From: Chryseobacterium gleum | GTDB taxonomy: Bacteria > Bacteroidota > Bacteroidia > Flavobacteriales_C > GCA-002722245 | NCBI GenBank assembly: GCA_945903925.1 | Contig: CAMDPJ010000143.1 | Coordinates: 1 to 6,109 of the forward strand | DNA: 6,109 nt | Reading direction: 5' to 3' | Part shown: positions 1 through 4,837 of the stretch, one piece after another | Numbering within the stretch: the stretch's first letter is position 1 | How the letters are laid out: each line of letters opens with the position of its first letter | Position numbers and translations under genes: made by a program | The notes under the pieces: generated by a model | What the model was told of the DNA's origin: nothing | The model's input: the letters and a program-made list of their open reading frames with translations, nothing else | The model's database searches: none

Positions 1-369
1 GTGGGCATTGCCTTTCAAATTAAAGATGATTTGTTCGACTACGAAGCGCAATTGAGTATTTTGGGTAAACCTGTGGGTATCGATATCAAGGAGAGAAAGA
101 TGACTTTACCCTTGATTTTTACTTTGAATAAGGTATCTCGTAGCGAAAAAAAATGGATGATTAATACGGTTAAAAATCACAACGAAGACTCTAAAAGAGT
201 GAAGGAATTAATTCAAAAGGTTAAAGACAACGGTGGCTTAGATTATGCACGCGAAAGGATGATGAAATACAGAACCGAGGCCATTGAGATATTAAATACT
301 TTCCCCGATTCTCCTTCTCGTCAGTCGTTTATTGATTTGGTTATCTTTAGCACAGAAAGAGAGAAATAG
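1..369 (+). CDS. Polyprenyl diphosphate synthase (trans-isoprenyl), C-terminal part; gene starts before the window
   Basis: This is the last 122 codons of a trans-isoprenyl diphosphate synthase, which condenses isopentenyl diphosphate onto an allylic diphosphate to build long prenyl chains, such as the side chain of menaquinone. The second aspartate-rich motif, DDLFD, is at residues 9-13 of the visible part, preceded by GIAFQIK. It is followed by the family signature G-K-P-x-G-x-D-x-x-E-x-K-x-T-L-P-L-I at about residues 22-39. Family members are usually 320-330 residues, so roughly the first 200, including the first DDxxD motif, lie upstream. The GTG at base 1 is best read as an internal Val codon, because a start here would remove half of the active site. 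The stop is TAG at 367-369, one base before the next ATG, so the two genes are probably cotranscribed. Chain length (hexa-, hepta- or octaprenyl) cannot be decided from this part. Confidence 0.93.
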   Translation: MGIAFQIKDDLFDYEAQLSILGKPVGIDIKERKMTLPLIFTLNKVSRSEKKWMINTVKNHNEDSKRVKELIQKVKDNGGLDYARERMMKYRTEAIEILNTFPDSPSRQSFIDLVIFSTEREK

Positions 370-370
370 A

Positions 371-1174
371 ATGAGTAAATTAAAAAAGTTAATCGATGGA
401 GTATTTGCGCTGATAAAACAGCCCAGCTTGGTTAATCTTGTTTTAGATTCTTCAGAATACCATCGTAAAATCGTAGAAAATAAATATCCTCAAATAGCCA
501 AAGGATTACCGCAAATTGCGCTTTCCGATTTAACTTCTTCCAAGAAAATCACCGTTTCTCCTTTTGCTTTTTTAGAAGGCGGTTCTTTACCCACCGATTT
601 GGGTTTACTTAAAATTTTAGCACAAAAAAATACGCCTTGCACTTACTTTGAAATTGGTACTTGGCGTGGTGAAAGTGTTGCAAATTTGGCTTCTGTGGCT
701 GCTCAATGCTATACTTTGAATCTCTCTGCAGAAGCAATGAAAGAGCTCGGTTTGAAAAAAGAGTACATCGATTTACATGGTTTTTTTTCTAAGGGTTTAG
801 CTAACGTAGAGCATCTAAACGGACACTCCCATTCTTTTGATTTTAGTGGATTTCAGCGTAAAATAGATTTGATTTTTGTAGATGGTGATCATCATTATGA
901 AAGTGTTTTAAAAGATACACAGACTGCTTTTTCGTTGCTTAAGAATGATGCTTCCATGATTGTTTGGCACGATTACACTGCCGGACCAGAAATCATTCGT
1001 TATGAAGTTTTTCGCGGTATTTTGGAAGGTACTCCAGCAGAAAAGAGAAAGCATTTATACAAAGTAGCCAACACGCAATGTGCTGTTTATTATCCGCACG
1101 AAATAAAATCTAAATTGGCTGAATATCCTCAAAAGCCAGATGTGAATTTTGAGGTGTTGGTTAGCTGGGTTTAA
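371..1174 (+). CDS. Class I SAM-dependent methyltransferase (Methyltransf_24-like), substrate unknown
   Basis: A 267-residue protein with a Rossmann-type methyltransferase core. Motif I, which binds S-adenosylmethionine, is FEIGTWRGES at residues 93-102. The later acidic strand, IDLIFVDGDHHYESV, is at 165-179, and IVWHDY is at 197-202. The VDGDHHY and WHDY pair is typical of the Methyltransf_24 family and of cephalosporin-hydroxylase-like methyltransferases, some of which bind a metal through such Asp/His residues. The N-terminal 90 residues are helical and family-specific. The chosen start is ATG 371. The reading frame is open further upstream to 332, but that would overlap the prenyl synthase, whereas ATG 371 follows a purine-rich AGAGAG stretch by about 7 bases and directly succeeds the upstream TAG. 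The one-base spacing suggests translational coupling. Position beside a prenyl synthase hints at lipid or quinone modification, but the motifs are not those of UbiE/MenG, so the substrate stays open. Confidence 0.88.
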   Translation: MSKLKKLIDGVFALIKQPSLVNLVLDSSEYHRKIVENKYPQIAKGLPQIALSDLTSSKKITVSPFAFLEGGSLPTDLGLLKILAQKNTPCTYFEIGTWRGESVANLASVAAQCYTLNLSAEAMKELGLKKEYIDLHGFFSKGLANVEHLNGHSHSFDFSGFQRKIDLIFVDGDHHYESVLKDTQTAFSLLKNDASMIVWHDYTAGPEIIRYEVFRGILEGTPAEKRKHLYKVANTQCAVYYPHEIKSKLAEYPQKPDVNFEVLVSWV

Positions 1175-1179
1175 CGCAG

Positions 1180-1373
1180 GTTCGATATATGAATTGGTTC
1201 ATGTTTTTCGTCAATGACAATAGTTCCTTCGGGGTACCTCAGGATGACAACCACTACTTAATTTCACAATTGCATGGTATTTCTGGAAATGTTTGTCATC
1301 CTGAGGTGCCCCGAAGGAACTATCGTCTTAAACATAAATTAAGCTTTGTAAATACTCATTTCTTATATCGAAC
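1180..1373. repeat. Nested palindromic intergenic element (194 bp, MITE/REP-like)
   Basis: The element fills most of the gap between two convergent genes. Its ends are a 14-nt inverted repeat, GTTCGATATATGAA at 1180-1193 and its complement at 1360-1373, matching 13 of 14. Inside is a long inverted repeat of 35-nt arms, 1216-1250 and 1293-1327, matching 33 of 35, with a 42-nt loop. Between outer and inner arms a further 9-nt pair (1198-1206 and 1330-1338, 8 of 9) keeps residual symmetry, so the whole stretch looks like one decayed palindrome. Each inner arm also has weak internal symmetry (TCCT/AGGA around GG/CC). No target-site duplication is visible. The CTCAGGATGACA core resembles interspersed palindromes I recall from other bacterial genomes, which is not verified here. 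It could act as a bidirectional transcription stop between the converging genes, although no U-run follows. The 62-codon ORF inside it is not a gene. Confidence 0.85.
1216..1327. repeat. Inner long inverted repeat (35-nt arms, 42-nt loop)
   Basis: The left arm at 1216-1250 contains GTTCCTTCGGGGTACCTC and the right arm at 1293-1327 is its complement with two mismatches, at 1308 and 1324. In RNA both differences would be tolerated as G-U or A-C type positions, so transcripts from either side would form a strong stem of about 35 pairs. Conservation of the inner arms is much higher than that of the sequence between inner and outer arms, which suggests that this hairpin is the functional or most recently copied core. 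Confidence 0.88.
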
Positions 1374-1423
1374 ATAAAGGGTTTAATAACTCGCGCAGAA
1401 AGACATTCCTAGACTATTCGTTT

Positions 1424-3004
1424 CTATTTCCCTCTAACATTCCACTGAATTTCCATTTCCCAGTTGGCTCTTACGGTAAGTGGCTTTTCGTAATAAATAA
1501 TTTTCTCGGGCTGTAAATGTTGGTAGTAATTACCGCTATCCCATATTTTGTTGTTGTTTTCATCCAATAACAATTTTATTTTGTATTCATCGGGCATCAA
1601 ATTAGTGTAGTTAAAATCGGTGCTGTTTTTGCTAAAGAATTCTTCTCTTACTACTTCGCCTGATGATGCTATAAGTTGCATCACGTACGGACCACTCATC
1701 TCTTGAATATCTAGTTTTAATAGTAATTGTCCGATATTACTTTCACCCAAAAAGGCAAATGGAATCACCACAGTGTCTTTATTGCTGTTGCCATAAATAT
1801 CGCTAACGGCACCAGCATACAATTTCAATTTTAAATTCTCTTCTTCCACTTTTTTGAAAACAAACATTTTGTGCTTCACTATGGATGCAGAGAAAGGCAC
1901 GCTAATACTGTCTTTTATCAATTCGATAGCCTGAGTATTTAACTCATTTAAGGGGAAATTAAAAACTATTTTAAGCGAGTCGTTGGGCAATACTTCTCTT
2001 TTTTTTCTTTGCGTAAGCACACTCAGTTTTAGGTTTTGTTGCGCTTTAGCTTCTTTGCTTTTGAAATACAATGTATCGCTAAAATCTCCATCATTAATGG
2101 CCATTAACACCGTTTCATCTTCGCCTAAAGTGTTGAACCAAACCACAGAGCTATCGCCATCGTTGAATTTATCTATGTGATGCAGCTTTTCTTTGTTGAC
2201 AGTGATGGAAGCATCTTTTGTTTTCTCGCTAAAAGCAATGCTGTAGGCCTGCTGATTGATATATTTCTTGGTGCGTACATCTTGTTTTTTGTGATTTTCT
2301 AAAAATGAAGCCAACAAAATACTGTCGGTGTTTTGATTGATTTCAATAGTATTTTTCGAGTAAGCAATTTTCTCGTTGGGCAAATCAAAAAGGTAATTTG
2401 AATTCATGTCTTGCAAAGCAAATATTCTGTAATTTCCTTCGTGAATGTTGGTGATTTTAAATGATCCGTCTTTTTTAGTTTTGGTAAAATAGCTAGGAAT
2501 TTTGGTGCTCACGGCAGAATCTTCTAATTCGCTGTAAAGCAACACCATCATGTTGTCTTCGCCTTTTAGTGAGCTACTGTTTTTAACTGTTCCCGAAATT
2601 TGCAGGGAATCTAGAATGTTACCTGTAGAAAAAACAAACAGGTTTTCATTCCACACATTTTTTTCGGTATAATCTCTAATTCCATCGCCAAAGAACAAGG
2701 TGTAAGTGGTGTTTTCGCGCAGCAAAGAATCGAAGGTAAGAATTACCGTTTTGCCATGCACTTCAGCATCGGGAAAGGGTTTTACCAAAGGCGAAATGAT
2801 GAGTTGTTGGGGTAAATTATTGAGCTCTACATATTCATTGAAGGTAAGTTCTATGCGCGTTTTTTTAAATAATGTATCTCCATTTTTAGGCGTGCTTTTT
2901 ACCAGTTTTGGGGGTGTAGTATCTCTTTCTCCGCCAGTAAGCGAGCCTACTTGCGCGCAAGATACTAGAAACAAAAGCGCGATGATGTAAAGCAATTTTT
3001 TCAC
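1424..3004 (-). CDS. Ig-like domain lipoprotein (SbsA/Big_5 type), envelope protein of unknown role
   Basis: A 526-residue predicted lipoprotein. Residues 1-16 form a type II signal peptide (KK, then a hydrophobic stretch, then lipobox LVSC), with Cys16 as the lipidated residue. No acidic surface-export signal follows the Cys (C-A-Q-V), so I infer periplasm-facing outer-membrane anchoring. Residues about 28-128 are a Bacterial Ig-like domain of the SbsA/Big_5 type, opening with D-T-T-P-P-K-L-V-K-S-T-P and ending V-F-S-T-G. A prealbumin/carboxypeptidase-regulatory-like segment follows (ISGTV at 136-140, KDGSF at 178-182). Two DxNxN loops, D199-N203 and D481-N485 with D489, suggest metal-stabilised turns. 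The start is GTG at 3004-3002, needed to supply the complete signal peptide; no in-frame ATG fits. There is no evident Shine-Dalgarno sequence. The gene is downstream of comF on the same strand but has its own probable promoter. Such proteins are common in Bacteroidota and mostly uncharacterised. Confidence 0.9.
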   Translation of the reverse strand: MKKLLYIIALLFLVSCAQVGSLTGGERDTTPPKLVKSTPKNGDTLFKKTRIELTFNEYVELNNLPQQLIISPLVKPFPDAEVHGKTVILTFDSLLRENTTYTLFFGDGIRDYTEKNVWNENLFVFSTGNILDSLQISGTVKNSSSLKGEDNMMVLLYSELEDSAVSTKIPSYFTKTKKDGSFKITNIHEGNYRIFALQDMNSNYLFDLPNEKIAYSKNTIEINQNTDSILLASFLENHKKQDVRTKKYINQQAYSIAFSEKTKDASITVNKEKLHHIDKFNDGDSSVVWFNTLGEDETVLMAINDGDFSDTLYFKSKEAKAQQNLKLSVLTQRKKREVLPNDSLKIVFNFPLNELNTQAIELIKDSISVPFSASIVKHKMFVFKKVEEENLKLKLYAGAVSDIYGNSNKDTVVIPFAFLGESNIGQLLLKLDIQEMSGPYVMQLIASSGEVVREEFFSKNSTDFNYTNLMPDEYKIKLLLDENNNKIWDSGNYYQHLQPEKIIYYEKPLTVRANWEMEIQWNVRGK

Positions 3005-3008
3005 AACA

Positions 3009-3042
3009 CAAACTTAGTGCAATAAATGCTATTCCCCAACAA
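3009..3042 (-). promoter_or_regulatory. Bacteroidota-type promoter (TTG / TAnnTTTG) for the Ig-like lipoprotein gene
   Basis: Read on the - strand, TAAGTTTG at 3016-3009 matches the Bacteroidota -7 consensus TAnnTTTG exactly. TTGTTG at 3042-3037 lies 20 bases upstream (23 counted from the first TTG), which fits the -33 box. Only four bases separate the -7 box from the GTG start codon, so transcription would begin at or next to the start codon. The -33 box directly abuts the REP-like repeat. The motif match is seen; promoter activity is inferred. Confidence 0.55.
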
Positions 3043-3046
3043 TTGC

Positions 3047-3110
3047 GTAGGGGCGTATTGACATACGCCCGATATTTTCGAGATTGTGGGCGTATTCAAT
3101 ACGCCCCTAC
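3047..3110. repeat. Inverted pair of REP-like hairpins with GTAG feet (BIME-like unit)
   Basis: Two near-identical 23-24 nt units face each other. The + strand unit at 3047-3070 is GTAG followed by stem GGGCGTAT, loop TGAC and stem ATACGCCC. The - strand unit at 3110-3088 is GTAG, GGGCGTAT, loop TGA, ATACGCCC, differing by one loop base. The intervening 17 bases (3071-3087) are AT-rich. Each unit can fold alone, or the two can pair with each other (outer 14 nt, 3047-3060 with 3097-3110, perfect). A GTAG tetranucleotide 5' of a hairpin is the hallmark of REP sequences handled by RAYT (TnpA-REP, Y1 HUH) transposases. The pair begins 11 bases after the comF stop codon and borders the lipoprotein promoter, so it may also end or protect the comF transcript. 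No transposase is present in this window. Confidence 0.88.
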
Positions 3111-3121
3111 AAACCAATAGT

Positions 3122-3817
3122 TTAAGCCTGAAGTGGAGCAAAGGCAATGGAAGCAATTGATATTTTCACCTGGTATTCTTGATGAATAGCATTGGCGCAG
3201 CTTTCTAGCGTTGCTCCAGTAGTTATTACATCGTCGACCAATAAAATATGTTTGATGTCTTTTGGTAGTGATGTTTTTAGCGCAAAACTTTCGTTCATGT
3301 TTTGCCAGCGGGTGAATTTGTTGAGGTGGGTCTGACTCTTTTTCTGAACTTTTCTTTTTAAAATATTGTTGTATTGCGGCTTGTTAAAGCTTTGCACCAA
3401 GCCTTTAACGATGTATTCACTTTGGTTGTAACCCCTTTTCCTTCTTTTTTTAGCCGTCATGGGCACAGCAATAATGACATCAATATCCTTAAAAGCATCT
3501 ATCTTTTTTAGCTGTTCGCCCAGCTTAAAACCCTCTTCTATTCCTATTGAGGGAACGTTGTGGTATTTTAAATGGTGTATAAGCGACTGGCAGGCGCCGC
3601 CTTGTATAAAATGATACAAACTAAGCACTTTTTCTATTTTCGCTTTGCCGTAAAAAAGTTGCTCTATTTTAAGCGCTTCTTCCGAAAGAGGTTCTATGGT
3701 GGAGAGGCCGCTCTTACAGCTAATACAAAGTCTTTGCTCTTCTCGCAATAGAGGAGTTTTGCAGTGCACGCAGTAGCGTCCAAAAATAAGGCTGAAAAAA
3801 TCTTTAAAATGAAGCAT
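3122..3817 (-). CDS. comF: ComF family protein (phosphoribosyltransferase fold, DNA-uptake associated)
   Basis: A 231-residue protein of the usual ComF/GntX length. Two CxxC pairs near the N-terminus, C16/C19 and C31/C34, form the expected zinc-ribbon. The phosphoribosyltransferase part carries RGYNQSE at 128-134 and the PRPP-binding loop ILLVDDVITTGAT at 191-203, with the acidic pair D195-D196. In transformable bacteria ComF is a cytoplasmic protein that assists uptake of single-stranded DNA; a phosphoribosyl reaction has not been settled. One small departure is VPMTAKK at 118-124, where many relatives have VP-L-H followed by basic residues. The start ATG at 3817-3815 gives the Cys motif its normal distance from the N-terminus; no clear Shine-Dalgarno sequence precedes it. 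The gene is divergent from the coiled-coil membrane protein gene across an 83-bp AT-rich gap and upstream of the Ig-like lipoprotein gene. No other competence gene is in view, so a role in transformation is not shown. Confidence 0.92.
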   Translation of the reverse strand: MLHFKDFFSLIFGRYCVHCKTPLLREEQRLCISCKSGLSTIEPLSEEALKIEQLFYGKAKIEKVLSLYHFIQGGACQSLIHHLKYHNVPSIGIEEGFKLGEQLKKIDAFKDIDVIIAVPMTAKKRRKRGYNQSEYIVKGLVQSFNKPQYNNILKRKVQKKSQTHLNKFTRWQNMNESFALKTSLPKDIKHILLVDDVITTGATLESCANAIHQEYQVKISIASIAFAPLQA

Positions 3818-3839
3818 CGTTTAGTTAGTGAGAAAAATC

Positions 3840-3871
3840 TGTGTGAAAATAGTAATAAATAATTATATTCG
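3840..3871 (+). promoter_or_regulatory. Weak candidate promoter for the coiled-coil membrane protein gene
   Basis: In the 83-bp divergent gap, TATATTCG at 3864-3871 differs by one base from the Bacteroidota -7 box TAnnTTTG. A TGTG at 3840-3843 sits 20 bases upstream, at the right distance for the -33 box but without a proper TTG. TAGATTTT at 3880-3887 is an alternative -7 with no -33 partner. No convincing promoter for comF was found on the other strand of the same gap. Confidence 0.22.
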
Positions 3872-3900
3872 CTTTAAGGTAGATTTTAACGACATATTTT

Positions 3901-4833
3901 ATGGAAGAAAACAAAGAAGAAAAGAAGAATAAAAAGGGTGGATTTTTATCCAGTTTATTGGTGGCTTTGATTGCTTTATTGTTAGGTACTTCAGTTTTTT
4001 TTGGCTGGAAGTTGAGAAATAGCGAAGACCAAGTGGTGATTAAAGAAAAAGACAATCAAGATAAAAACTCAAAAATATCTCGCTTATCTGCCGATTTGAA
4101 AACAACAAGAGATATGTTGGAAGAGGCAAAAACAGGTGAGGCTGAAAAGGATAAAGAGTTGATTGCTAAGTCCTCAGAATTAAATGCTTTACAAGCAATA
4201 TTAGATGCTTACAAAAACGAAGGAATTGGTGATATTGAGGACTTTAGAAAGATTAAGGCCGAGTTGTGGAGACTTAGAAGTGAGATTCGTGATTTAAAAA
4301 AGAAAAATGCTGAGTTGTTGGCTGCTAACGAACAATTGCAATCGGAAGTACAACAAAAAGCAAGTAAAATTAATGGTTTAGAAGGCGAAGCAAAATTAAG
4401 CGCAGCAGAATTGGCTCAAACTAAAGCAAAAGCAAGTCTGGGCGCTAAAGTTTTGGGTAGAGATTTTCAGGCTGAAGGTGTTCGCCAAAGAAGAGGTGGT
4501 GAGAAAAACACACGAAACCCAAGAAGCGTTGAGAAATTGCGTTTGACTTTCACGTTAAATGAAAATCCTATTGCCAAAGCTGGTTTGAAAACCGTTTATT
4601 TGAGAGCGGTTGCTCCAGACGGAAAAGTTTTTACCAACGGCGGAAGCACTTTCACTTTTCAGGGAGAAAATAGAATATACTCAGAAAGAACTGAAATTGA
4701 TTATGCAAACAGCGATAAAGATGTATTTATTTATGCTTCTCCATTTAGCGATGCTTTCGTAACAGGAAAATATATCTTAGAGGCTTATATGGATGGTTAC
4801 TTATTAGGAACCGCTTCTGTAGAGTTGAAATAG
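3901..4833 (+). CDS. Single-pass membrane protein with long coiled coil and C-terminal beta-rich domain, function unknown
   Basis: A 310-residue protein. It starts with a very charged Lys/Glu-rich cytoplasmic tail (residues 1-12), then one membrane segment at about 15-36 (FLSSLLVALIALLLG, then FFGW). The lysine-rich tail ahead of the helix argues for N-in topology, placing the rest in the periplasm. Residues about 45-180 are heptad-rich and Ala/Glu/Lys/Leu-rich, a long coiled coil interrupted near 106-115 by GIGDIEDF. A basic linker V-R-Q-R-R-G-G-E-K-N at 194-203 leads into a compact domain at about 209-310 with alternating hydrophobic strands (LRLTFTL, TVYLRAVAP, TFTFQG, YILEAYMDG), probably a beta sandwich. 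I recognise this as a Bacteroidota-type conserved hypothetical but cannot name a function; tethering or spacing between the inner membrane and periplasmic partners is an inference from the architecture. The ATG at 3901 has no Shine-Dalgarno sequence and an AT-rich leader. The transcript probably ends at the hairpin at 4859-4892. Confidence 0.85.
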   Translation: MEENKEEKKNKKGGFLSSLLVALIALLLGTSVFFGWKLRNSEDQVVIKEKDNQDKNSKISRLSADLKTTRDMLEEAKTGEAEKDKELIAKSSELNALQAILDAYKNEGIGDIEDFRKIKAELWRLRSEIRDLKKKNAELLAANEQLQSEVQQKASKINGLEGEAKLSAAELAQTKAKASLGAKVLGRDFQAEGVRQRRGGEKNTRNPRSVEKLRLTFTLNENPIAKAGLKTVYLRAVAPDGKVFTNGGSTFTFQGENRIYSERTEIDYANSDKDVFIYASPFSDAFVTGKYILEAYMDGYLLGTASVELK

Positions 4834-4837
4834 AAAA

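Noticed and set aside
1..3. GTG at base 1 as a true start codon
   Set aside because: It would give a 122-residue prenyl synthase lacking the first DDxxD motif. Val at this position fits the conserved context before GIAFQ, so the gene simply continues upstream.
332..370. An upstream start at ATG 332 for the methyltransferase
   Set aside because: It would overlap the end of the prenyl synthase by 38 bases and add 13 residues translated from another gene's frame. ATG 371 has better spacing and a purine-rich leader.
1189..1377. A 62-codon + strand ORF between the convergent genes
   Set aside because: It lies almost wholly within the palindromic element, and its sequence reads through both arms of the inverted repeat. 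It has no ribosome binding site and no recognisable protein features.
1374..1423. A terminator or small RNA in the remaining gap before the lipoprotein stop codon
   Set aside because: No stem followed by a U-run could be found on either strand in these 50 bases.
1983..2990. Two + strand ORFs (1983-2180 and 2706-2990) antisense to the lipoprotein gene
   Set aside because: They are shadows of the real - strand gene, which has a signal peptide and recognisable domains. Neither shadow has a motif or ribosome binding site.
3047..3110. CRISPR array
   Set aside because: There are only two units, inverted rather than direct, with a single 17-bp spacer. The GTAG-hairpin structure fits a REP pair instead.
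3825..4055. A 76-codon - strand ORF across the divergent gap
   Set aside because: It is antisense to the start of the coiled-coil gene, has low-complexity Phe/Lys-rich composition caused by the opposite strand's Lys/Glu codons, and occupies the divergent promoter gap.
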